Position numbers and translations under genes: made by a program. 64,000 nt of DNA from Myxococcus xanthus (GTDB taxonomy: Bacteria; Myxococcota; Myxococcia; Myxococcales; Myxococcaceae). Below, in pieces: positions 42,505 through 50,537 of the stretch; the first letter of the stretch is position 1, and every line of letters begins with the position of its first letter. The notes beneath the pieces are model-generated. The model had not been told where the DNA came from and made no database searches. It saw nothing but the letters and a program-made list of their open reading frames with translations. The DNA is taken from the NCBI RefSeq assembly GCF_013116825.1, contig NZ_JABFNS010000004.1, positions 80,104 through 144,103 on the forward strand, written 5' to 3'.

Positions 42505-43250
42505 GCCTGCCTCCGACCCATGAGGCCGAGCGCATGGAACTTCTCATGGAGCCGGACGATGAGCGCCGCGGCGCCATCATCGCCAGGGGCGGCGGTGTCG
42601 AACGCTTCGACGAAGACACTGGCGACCTCGTGCGCTTCCTCCGGTGTCAGCGAGGGGGGAACGAGCCGTTGAGCGACGGGGCGGCTCTCATATTCGTCTC
42701 TCAGTCGAGTCGTCTCATGGGCCAGGGCCTTGCTGAGGAGGGGCGCCAAGGCGCTGGCGGCCTTCTCCCGGGACTCGTGCTTGGGGCGCCAGAACGACCA
42801 GTCGAAGAGCATTCCTTGCAGGGCCTCGACGAGGTGCTCCCATTCGTAGCTCCGGACCTTGACGGGCCCTGGCAGGGCCGCAACGAGCCAGATTGCGAAC
42901 CAGCTTGCGAAACTCCGAGTGAGCTCCTCGGTTGTCATCGTCGGAGGACTTGGGCGCGTGAGCACGTTGTCACCCGCGACCAACTTCGGGTCGAACGGTC
43001 GCATGACATCGCTGCTCATCGCCTCAAACAGGTCGAGCGGCGTGAGTGTGTCATCGACGTCTACTTCTTGCCCTCGGTACCCCGGAGCCTTTCCGAGCGA
43101 CCTTCGGACCTCTGCCACGAGTGGCGTTGGGCCTTCGAACTGCAGGCGAGCACTCTGATCTCGATATTCGACCTCGAGCCAGACGGCGATTTCCTTCTTG
43201 AAGCGCGCGAACGGCGATGAGAGCGGGGTCATCAATCGGTAACGGAACAT
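42501..43250 (-). CDS. eCIS-associated protein of unknown function
   Basis: 249 aa. No recognised domain, signal peptide or membrane segment. The N-terminal 100 residues look beta-rich (EIAVWLEVEYRDQSARLQFE), and residues 105-240 helical with many charged residues and paired Trp (EWEHLVEALQGMLFDWSFW). It starts 3 nt after the effector-like gene and overlaps the pentapeptide gene, so it should be made with both. A loading chaperone or immunity protein for the effector would fit the position but is not shown by the sequence. Confidence 0.55.
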   Translation of the reverse strand: MFRYRLMTPLSSPFARFKKEIAVWLEVEYRDQSARLQFEGPTPLVAEVRRSLGKAPGYRGQEVDVDDTLTPLDLFEAMSSDVMRPFDPKLVAGDNVLTRPSPPTMTTEELTRSFASWFAIWLVAALPGPVKVRSYEWEHLVEALQGMLFDWSFWRPKHESREKAASALAPLLSKALAHETTRLRDEYESRPVAQRLVPPSLTPEEAHEVASVFVEAFDTAAPGDDGAAALIVRLHEKFHALGLMGRRQA

Positions 43251-43253
43251 TGC

Positions 43254-46200
43254 TCAATTTCCAGGCGTGCTTGTGGTAGTGGGCATCGGGAGACCGGCTC
43301 GGGCCCTCGTCCGCTGGACAACACCTAGCACGTAGAAGAAATGCTCCGGGTCTTGACGATAGAGTTGCGCCATTTCCATTGGATCGTTGAAGCGCTCAAG
43401 GCCCATCGTGACGACCTCGGTCGCCGGGCTGTCGTAGACCTTCCCAACGTACTTGTCGATGAACCCGCCCTCGTAGGCATGTTCGTAGGGTTTGTAGGAT
43501 TCGATGCCGGTGAGCGTACGCAACGGTTTCGTCTCGATGGGTTGCCCCGGTTGGACGAACCGCCGGGCGCGGGCTTCGACGAAGGACTTGGATGCGGAAG
43601 AGATCTCGGGTTCGACGTGCTCGATGCGGTGGGAGAGTTCGTGGTGCATCTTCGTTGATGAAGGTTTGTCTCCGACGTTGATGTATCGCGCGGCATGAAA
43701 ATACTCCGCACGGTTGTCGTCAGCCCTGGGCCCCTTGGTCAAGAAGAATCCTTCTGGCGGCGCATTGCCCGTCATTCGGTAATGATCGGCAATGTCTGCG
43801 CGAACCTCCGCCTCTGTTCGGCGATGGGCATGGATGGCCTTCAGGCCCTCTGGTGTTATGGCCGGAGCATCTGCAATCGCCGCTGCATGCGGGGTCGCTT
43901 CTCCCAGGAGGGCATTGCGCAATTCGCTCATGATCTCCGCGGCCTTCGCCTTGTTCGCGGAGGAGCGACTCTCCATTGACGTCAGCAGCCAGTCTCGGGC
44001 GTTCTCGTACCGGTTGTACTCATGAGAGAGGTCTGCTTGTTGGGCCTCGATACGTTCGATTTCTGCCTTGTTCGCCACGTAGTCCTTCCGGAGGTCTCCG
44101 AGGTCTTTCTGCATGATCGGATCGTTGGAGATCTCCTGCATTCGAGTGTTGAACTCTGCCAACGCGGCGGTGTCGCCCGGATAGACTTTATGGACCAATT
44201 CGTCCAGTCGGCTCCGCATTCCCTTGGAGATGCTCTCCATGAAGTCGATGCCGTTCTTGATGAATTCGAGGTGAGGCGCGCTCGCGGACGGAGCGTCGAT
44301 GTTGCCAGACCAGCCCACCGTCTGACGTGCTCGCCCATCTGGATTGAACTCAATGTCGTCAAAAGTGTCGGGCTTGTCCTTGGGCTTCGTGCCGGTGGTG
44401 CTGGACGCGGCTGCCTGGCCGTCCAACTCCGCTTCTGCGTTGGCGCGCGGATTCTTACCAACAAGGGATTCGGGACTTAGGGCGGGCTCTGTCTCGGACT
44501 TCGAGTGAAGCGTTGTGCTGGGGTCCGACTGGGCTTCAGGGCGCGGAGGAGTCGCGGTGCTCGCAACGTCTGCCTCGGGCCGTGGGGGTGATGCGACGTC
44601 GGTCTCCACCTCGGGGCGTGGGGGCGTGGCGACGTCTGTTTCCGCAGTGGGACGTGCCGTCGTGACGTCGGCCTCGGCTTCGGGGCGGGGACTTACGGTC
44701 GTCACGGCCTCGCTCTCCGCTGGAGGCCGAGGAGCGATGGACTCGCGGAAAGCGCGGGCCCGTGAGCCGGGCACGACACCTGCGCCGCGAGCCATCCACC
44801 GTTGCTGAACGCGCTTGATGCGAGGGACTTCGCCGAATCCGCCGGTGACGACGGACATCAGTACGGACATCCCCAGCGCACTCCAGGAGAACTCACCCGT
44901 GATGAGCTGGGTGGCGACTTCGAGCACTGCATCCGCGGCGATGTTGGCCACGAACTGAAGGGCCACGCTCTTGACGGCGTTCTGGATGAGGGCACCCGCG
45001 CCCGCGCCGAACACCCCGCCAATCGCACCCATCAGCGCGGCCTTGCCGACGCCCGCCATGAGTCGCTCGCCCGATGCCCAGTTGTTGAGGACCTGGATGG
45101 CGGCCGACGTCGCCGCGCCGACAATGGCACCGCCCACGATGGTGCCAATGGTCGCGGCTGCCGCTCCGGCGCCCAGCGCGCTCGCCGCCGCGCCTACCGC
45201 GCCGATGACCGCCGGGCCCACGACCAGTGCCACCACGATGACAATGGCGATGATGAGCACCACCGCCAGCACGCCCTTCCAGGCGGGCTGTTCCTTCGAC
45301 GCCGCCTCTTGGGCCTGGATGGGAATGTCGCAGTTGAGCTGCGCCTTGGAGTCGCGGAGGCTCTGTTCCAGCGCGTCCGCGGAGTCCACCAGTGCGCTCT
45401 CGACATGGGTGAGAATCGTCGTGCAGGTCGTCTGGAAGCCGGTGGCCACGGTCTCCAGGCCGGTGGCTCCGTCTGAAGCCACCTGTTGTGCTTGTGTGGT
45501 GAACGCGTCGCGCTGCTGGCCGAAGCTCGTGGTCGCTCCTGCGGCCAATGCGCCCATGGATGCCGTGAAGGAATCAACCAGGCCCGCTGTCGCTTCCTCG
45601 GAGGACTGGCCCAGCCGCAGCATGGCCTCTAGCCCTTGGTTCCCCACGCCGTCCACGCGCTCCAGGGCGCCGGCGGCTCCCTGCTCCACCTGGGAGACGA
45701 GGCCATCCAGCCCGCCTTCGAGCCCGCCCATGGCTTGCCCGAGGATGCGCTCCAGGTGTTCGCCCTCCGGAGCGGACTGCGTGGCGAACAGGTCGCGCAC
45801 GCCCGTGAGCGCCTGCACCAGGGTGTCGATGGCGCCCGTCACGGCGTTCTGGATGGACGTCGCCGAGGCGAAGGCCGCCAACTCGATGAGGACCTGTTGC
45901 AGGTAGCCCGTGTCATTCACGGACTGGCGCTGGTCGTGCTCGTGGCGGTCCAGCCGGGCCAACTCGGCGATGAATGCCGAGTCGACGGAGGCCATCAGCG
46001 AGTCGCGCGTGGTCTCCGCCTGCGTCAGGGCTTGTGTCCGGCTGCTTTCGAGCGCGGCGACGAGTTGCTCGTACTGCGTGTCGAGCGTCTCGCGGGCACG
46101 GCGGGCCGCGGCGATGACGCCGCAGCGGTCCAACTGGCGCCCCTTCATCGCCTCGCCGGCCTGCTTCGTGGCCGTGTCCACCAGGCTCTTGCGATAGCCC

Positions 46201-48356
46201 TTGGCCGTCTCGCGCGCGGCCTTCATCTGGGCCTCGGCGCGGCGGTCGGTCAGGTAGCCCGCGAAGAAGCTGTCCTTCTTGTTGATCTTGCAGCCTTTAT
46301 ATTTCTCCGCGTACTCCTCGCCGAGTTGGACGCACTCATCGCCCACTGTCGGGCCGAGTGCTTCGTGGGCAATGCGGGCTTGGGCGTAGAGGGAGTTGAC
46401 GCTGTCCAGCGTGGTGGACTCCTGCTCGTCAACGAGCATCAGGCTGGAGTCGTAGACGGCCCGGAGCGACTCGATCGCACTGTCGGTCTCCGAGTGGATG
46501 GTGGAGACGGTGGTGGAATGCTCGGACAGGACTTGCTGGCGGGCTCCCTCGGCCTGGACGGTGGCGGCGACGCGCGCCTGCTCCACGCTGGCGCTGATGG
46601 CCGCCTTCTGTTCCTCCATGGAGGCGGAGATCGCGCTCTTGTACGTCTCGGCGAGCGCGCCGATGCGGGCTGGAACGTCATCCAGCGTCAGGAGAACCGC
46701 GTCCTCGATTCGATTGGCCGCCTGAAGGAAGAACGCGTCCGCGCGTGAGTTCGCGTCAACACGTCGCGCGTCGTCCGCCGACGTCGCAGCTGGCGCCGGG
46801 ACGAACTGCACGCCGCCTCGGAGCGAAATGGCCCCGGCCCCGGCGTTGGCGAGCGAGGCGGACGCACTGCCATGCGCCGCTACGGCATCCCACCGCTGGA
46901 CTTCGGTCGTGGCGATGGCTTCGTCCAGTGGCGCACCAGCGGCCTCATTCGCGGCGTCTTCCGCTGGGGCTTCTCCGTTGCCCCCAACTGCCTCCGAGGA
47001 CTGTGCGGCCGCGGCGTCGCCCGTGGGGGCTCCTTCCGCGGAAGCGCCCGAGGCTTCGGGGGCAGAAGCGTTGCTGTCCAGCGTGGACTGCGCGGGCGCG
47101 GCGGCTTCCGTGGAGGAGGGCGCCTGCTCGGAGATGGCTTCCTCGATGGGGCAGTTGTCCTGCTCCTCGGCATCGGGACTGACGCTGGAGGCGGCTTCCT
47201 GCGACTCAGTGGACGCTGGCTCGGGAGGATCTTGTTCTGGCCTCACCGCCGGCTCTTCAATGGCCTCCGTGTAGCAGGTTGCGTTCTGGGGGCCGCCGCC
47301 CGCGCAGGTCTGTGCGCCCTCGGCGCCGCCGGGAGGGGCGGCCGTGTCGCTCGTGGGCTCAGTTGGACCGGAAGTCAGTGCATCCGTCGCGGGGCCCGCC
47401 GCGGCGCCAAGCGCGCTGCCAGCGGCCCCCGAGCCGCTGTCAGTGGACTGTCCATCCTGGGCCGAGCGGCCTTCGGTCGATTCGCGCGAACCGCCGGTGG
47501 AGGTGCCACCGCCACCTCGCGGCCTGGGCATTCGGGAGGGTGCCGCAGGCGGTTCGAAGAGGCGGTGGACGTTGGCTGCGAGGAAGGGCTGGACGGGCGC
47601 TGCGCCCGGAGACGTTACCGTCACCGGAGGACCGGAGGGGCCCACCGCGCGGTCGAGGATGGGCTCGGCGGTTTCGCCTCGGACCACGGCGTCAGCGGCC
47701 TCATCGGCCTGGCGCTCGTAGGGGTCTCCTGGGTGGCCGACGCCGTCATGGAGTTGTACGCCGGAGCGCTGCTGAACAGCATGCGCCGCTTCGTGTGCTG
47801 CCAGTCTCAGGTCAGGTGGGCCACGAAAGGCGATGCGATTGCCCATCGTAAACGCATGGGCCCCCATCCGGTCGCTCGCGAGCGCGGCCTCACCGCCCAC
47901 ACGGGCTGTGACGTTCGACAGGTCATGGCGGCCGAACGCCTGCTGAAGTTGTGCGAAGTGGGGAAGGGGAGCGCTGGCATCCTTCACACCTGCATGGGCC
48001 TCGCGCCGGATGGTCGCGGGCCGTGACTCCACGGTGCCTCCGGCTGCCTGTGGCTGCACCGCGTCCTTCTCCCCGCACGCCGCGCACGGGCCACCTCCGG
48101 ATTCACATGCCCCGCACTTCGCCTGGACCGGAGGCCCGAGGGGGGACCCCAATCCACCTTGCATGTAACGCGGGACGCTCGATGCCGAGTTGGGGCGGGC
48201 GCGTGCGCCAGGGCCGCTCTCGCCGGACCGCCCGCGCAGGAAGGCGGGAACACCGGGGGCGGACCGCTCCGACGGCGCGCTCTCAGGACGTCTGGATGAA
48301 TCCGAAGGCCGGGTCGACTCACTCCGGCGTACCGACTTTGACGTCGCTCGGCTCAC
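43254..48356 (-). CDS. DUF4157 multidomain protein, probable eCIS effector
   Basis: 1700 aa from a GTG preceded by AGGGGG; an in-frame stop lies just upstream. Regions in order: a disordered Ser/Arg/Pro N-terminus; a Cys pair motif CGACESGGGPCAAC (81-94); the DUF4157 domain with metallopeptidase-like AHEAAHAVQQ (HEAAH at 188-192) and YERQADEAAD; an acidic low-complexity stretch (about 280-480); a long helical/coiled-coil part; a hydrophobic Gly/Ala/Val region near 1030-1105 able to insert in a membrane; a disordered TxxPxPEAE repeat region; and a C-terminal domain with a second zinc motif HHELSH (HELSH 1572-1576) and ATEVVTMGLE with candidate third ligand Glu1647. DUF4157 proteins are typical eCIS cargo. 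The last about 400 codons are lower in G+C. Toxicity is inferred. Confidence 0.8.
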   Translation of the reverse strand: MSRATSKSVRRSESTRPSDSSRRPESAPSERSAPGVPAFLRGRSGESGPGARARPNSASSVPRYMQGGLGSPLGPPVQAKCGACESGGGPCAACGEKDAVQPQAAGGTVESRPATIRREAHAGVKDASAPLPHFAQLQQAFGRHDLSNVTARVGGEAALASDRMGAHAFTMGNRIAFRGPPDLRLAAHEAAHAVQQRSGVQLHDGVGHPGDPYERQADEAADAVVRGETAEPILDRAVGPSGPPVTVTSPGAAPVQPFLAANVHRLFEPPAAPSRMPRPRGGGGTSTGGSRESTEGRSAQDGQSTDSGSGAAGSALGAAAGPATDALTSGPTEPTSDTAAPPGGAEGAQTCAGGGPQNATCYTEAIEEPAVRPEQDPPEPASTESQEAASSVSPDAEEQDNCPIEEAISEQAPSSTEAAAPAQSTLDSNASAPEASGASAEGAPTGDAAAAQSSEAVGGNGEAPAEDAANEAAGAPLDEAIATTEVQRWDAVAAHGSASASLANAGAGAISLRGGVQFVPAPAATSADDARRVDANSRADAFFLQAANRIEDAVLLTLDDVPARIGALAETYKSAISASMEEQKAAISASVEQARVAATVQAEGARQQVLSEHSTTVSTIHSETDSAIESLRAVYDSSLMLVDEQESTTLDSVNSLYAQARIAHEALGPTVGDECVQLGEEYAEKYKGCKINKKDSFFAGYLTDRRAEAQMKAARETAKGYRKSLVDTATKQAGEAMKGRQLDRCGVIAAARRARETLDTQYEQLVAALESSRTQALTQAETTRDSLMASVDSAFIAELARLDRHEHDQRQSVNDTGYLQQVLIELAAFASATSIQNAVTGAIDTLVQALTGVRDLFATQSAPEGEHLERILGQAMGGLEGGLDGLVSQVEQGAAGALERVDGVGNQGLEAMLRLGQSSEEATAGLVDSFTASMGALAAGATTSFGQQRDAFTTQAQQVASDGATGLETVATGFQTTCTTILTHVESALVDSADALEQSLRDSKAQLNCDIPIQAQEAASKEQPAWKGVLAVVLIIAIVIVVALVVGPAVIGAVGAAASALGAGAAAATIGTIVGGAIVGAATSAAIQVLNNWASGERLMAGVGKAALMGAIGGVFGAGAGALIQNAVKSVALQFVANIAADAVLEVATQLITGEFSWSALGMSVLMSVVTGGFGEVPRIKRVQQRWMARGAGVVPGSRARAFRESIAPRPPAESEAVTTVSPRPEAEADVTTARPTAETDVATPPRPEVETDVASPPRPEADVASTATPPRPEAQSDPSTTLHSKSETEPALSPESLVGKNPRANAEAELDGQAAASSTTGTKPKDKPDTFDDIEFNPDGRARQTVGWSGNIDAPSASAPHLEFIKNGIDFMESISKGMRSRLDELVHKVYPGDTAALAEFNTRMQEISNDPIMQKDLGDLRKDYVANKAEIERIEAQQADLSHEYNRYENARDWLLTSMESRSSANKAKAAEIMSELRNALLGEATPHAAAIADAPAITPEGLKAIHAHRRTEAEVRADIADHYRMTGNAPPEGFFLTKGPRADDNRAEYFHAARYINVGDKPSSTKMHHELSHRIEHVEPEISSASKSFVEARARRFVQPGQPIETKPLRTLTGIESYKPYEHAYEGGFIDKYVGKVYDSPATEVVTMGLERFNDPMEMAQLYRQDPEHFFYVLGVVQRTRARAGLPMPTTTSTPGN

Positions 48357-48638
48357 GGATGCGCGCCCCCTGATGATTCATACCGGAGGAGTTCACGTGT
48401 TCACTGTCAGTGTCAATGGGCGGCACTGTGGTGAACTGAAGCCGACTGTGAGAGCCCGGCGGGGCCGGAGATTTCGCCGGCGCGAATCCCAATCCGACCT
48501 GGGAGGTTTGGAATTGACGCAGCCGGAGCAAGCTAAGGCGCGGGTGGGACGTGTTCAAGCAGACGCGGTTTGGAGCATGTCTCAGGAAGGCCGAGCCGGC
48601 GGCGTGGACGCGCATTGAGGCACACGCCCCCGTTGTCG

Positions 48639-49016
48639 TTACGGCTCGTCGAGCGCGTCTAGCTGAACCTGGGCAAGCTCGCGGTAGAACGGGACGACTT
48701 CAACATTGAGCAGTTCCAGGAAGGGCGCGCGTGCGGCGTCAAGGTCGCCTGCCTCCTGGTGCTTGATTGCTTCGGTGATGGCACGCGACAGGCGCCGCGA
48801 GCCCACCCGGATACGCTTCGCAATCTCTTTGAGCAGCGCGGCGGCGCTCACATCGTCCTGGAGTGCCTGGGTGACTTCCTGTGGCGCTATGGCTACTTCG
48901 GAAGCGGTATTGGTCAGGAGCGCGCGGTTTTCATCCGTGAGAACGAGCGGTTCTCCAAGGTCGGTAACGCGGCGGTTCAACTCCCTGATTTCGTGCCAAG
49001 TGCGGTGTTCCGACAT
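48639..49016 (-). CDS. DUSAM-domain protein
   Basis: 125 aa. Matches the DUSAM domain, a paralogous family known mainly from Myxococcus: WHEIRELNRRVTDLGEPLVL, TDENRALLTNTASEVAIAP and RRLSRAITEAIKHQEAGDLD. Soluble, helical, no catalytic motif. Function unknown for the whole family. The 282-bp gap to the eCIS effector gene (48357-48638) should hold that gene's promoter, but I see no convincing box. Confidence 0.75.
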   Translation of the reverse strand: MSEHRTWHEIRELNRRVTDLGEPLVLTDENRALLTNTASEVAIAPQEVTQALQDDVSAAALLKEIAKRIRVGSRRLSRAITEAIKHQEAGDLDAARAPFLELLNVEVVPFYRELAQVQLDALDEP

Positions 49017-49048
49017 CGAAAGCCCCTATCGACTTCTACGGCTGCAAA

Positions 49049-49215
49049 GGGTCAAGTCCCGAATCGTGAGTAGGAGGGGGGCGGGGGAGGACTCGGAGGC
49101 ATCAAGCAGCGGCGGGGGCAGGGGATTTCAGCAGGAACATGTCGAGGTAGCGGCGGTCATCCCAGACGCCGGTGACCTCAATCGCGACTACGTATACTTG
49201 GCTCGCCTGGACAGC
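49049..49215 (-). mobile_element. IS256-type transposase 3' remnant, left copy
   Basis: The minus strand reads VYVVAIEVTGVWDDRRYLDM then FLLKSPAPAAA-stop, the end of an IS256-family transposase. Beyond the stop lies AGGGTCAAGTCCCGAATC (49049-49066), an exact inverted copy of 54326-54343 and probably the element's terminus. The rest of the element is missing. Confidence 0.55.
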
Positions 49216-49239
49216 GCCGAGGTGGTCCTCCGATGCGGG

Positions 49240-49590
49240 CTACTCCGGATCAAGCGCCCAGGTTCCGTTTTCCCAGTGCCTCAGGGGCATGATTGCGTCG
49301 AGGGCGCCGATGCCTCCTTCCATCGCCGCAGCCTCCAACACGGCCTTGGCTTCCGCCGTCCGGTAGCGGAGCAAGAACCCAGCCGCCATGGCTCGAACAT
49401 CCGTACGAGGATGCTTCAGCAGCACGGCGAGGGCCTCTCGCCCAGTATCCCCCTGCGCGCGTAGCGCCTGAAGCGCGGCGGTGTACTGCTTGGCGTGCTT
49501 GTTCCCCGTCCTGGAATCTCCTCGATGAATGGCATCAGTCTGGGCCGCGACATTCCGAGCGAACTGCTCGACCAGTTCTTCCAACTTCAT
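49240..49590 (-). CDS. DUF2019 protein
   Basis: 116 aa from the ATG at 49590, which lies within the end of the previous gene. A longer frame upstream is a shadow of the DUF2381 gene. HPRTDVRAMAAGFLLRYRTA then EAKAVLEAAAMEGG and WENGTWALDPE match the HEAT-like DUF2019 family. Such proteins often stand beside toxins as putative immunity or adaptor proteins, but here the neighbour is a DUF2381 gene. No enzymatic motif. Confidence 0.65.
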   Translation of the reverse strand: MKLEELVEQFARNVAAQTDAIHRGDSRTGNKHAKQYTAALQALRAQGDTGREALAVLLKHPRTDVRAMAAGFLLRYRTAEAKAVLEAAAMEGGIGALDAIMPLRHWENGTWALDPE

Positions 49591-49598
49591 CACCAGAC

Positions 49599-50528
49599 CT
49601 ACGGGAACGTCACGCCGGAGAGCGTGATGGCACGCAGCCCGCCCGAGCCCCACAGCTTCAGGGTGAACGGCCCCTGCGCAGCATCCGGCGTCGCTTCCGC
49701 TTCCACCACGACGCGCCCGAACGGATAGCGCGAGATGGGAGCCTTTTGCCAGACGGTCAGGATCTTCAGGGACGTGCCCGGCTTGCTCACCAGCGATGCA
49801 CCTTCCGCGGTCCAGGGGTTCGCGGCGTCCGGGTTCTCGAACTCCACCGCTACGGCCACGCGAACAGGGGCGCGATAACTCCAAGCCCGGTGTGCCCAGA
49901 GTGCGTTGCCTGGATGCTGACGAACCTCTTCGTTGACGCGGAGGAACTTCGCGGCGACGCCCTCCTCGTCTTGGATGACACCGTTGGCCAGGAGGCCCGC
50001 GATGCCGCTCGGTTCCCGCTGTTCCGCCCTCATCCGCGCGTTCTCCTCGTGGCACTGCTGGGTCTCCGCTCGGGCCTCCTTCGCCTCCTGCTGGTAGGAC
50101 TCCGCCGTGCGCGCCTGTCGCCACACCTCGACGATGCGCTCTCCGCGCGCGGGGTGGGCGACGAGGACGAAGGCCGCACCGAGGGGGACCGAGCCATCCT
50201 GGAAGCGCACCGTCAGCAGTAGGCGTTCGCCGGGTAGGAGCTGCTCCGAGGGCACCAGCCGGAGCGTGCTTCGCCCGAGGTCCACGAGCGAAAAGCGCTC
50301 TTCGCCTTCGAGCACGACCTTCGCCGGATCCAGGGCGGAGTCGAACTCGAAGGACGTGGACATGCGTGGGCTTATCTGAACCTCGGGGGGCGGCACCGCC
50401 GAGGATGGCTCCGCCGAGATTTCGACGCGGCGCACCCCAAGGCCCGAGACCGTGGGAGACGGTTGGGCGGGCGCGGCTCCAGATGCGAGCACGAGCACCA
50501 CGAAAAAGGCGATGGGCGACGCGGGCAC
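49599..50528 (-). CDS. DUF2381 (TIGR02268-like) secreted protein
   Basis: 309 aa from a GTG. N-terminal signal peptide (FFVVLVLASGAAPAQ). The pattern VRRVEISAEP, ERFSLVDLGRSTLRLVPSEQ, LTVRFQDGSVPLGAAFVLVA, a short Gln/Glu-rich coiled coil (ESYQQEAKEARAETQQCHEE) and the end SGGLRAITLSGVTFP is typical of the Myxococcus paralogous DUF2381 family. The family sits next to membrane Ser/Thr kinases, as here (9 nt gap), and may form their periplasmic partner. Function unproven. Confidence 0.8.
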   Translation of the reverse strand: MPASPIAFFVVLVLASGAAPAQPSPTVSGLGVRRVEISAEPSSAVPPPEVQISPRMSTSFEFDSALDPAKVVLEGEERFSLVDLGRSTLRLVPSEQLLPGERLLLTVRFQDGSVPLGAAFVLVAHPARGERIVEVWRQARTAESYQQEAKEARAETQQCHEENARMRAEQREPSGIAGLLANGVIQDEEGVAAKFLRVNEEVRQHPGNALWAHRAWSYRAPVRVAVAVEFENPDAANPWTAEGASLVSKPGTSLKILTVWQKAPISRYPFGRVVVEAEATPDAAQGPFTLKLWGSGGLRAITLSGVTFP

Positions 50529-50537
50529 GGTCGGTCC

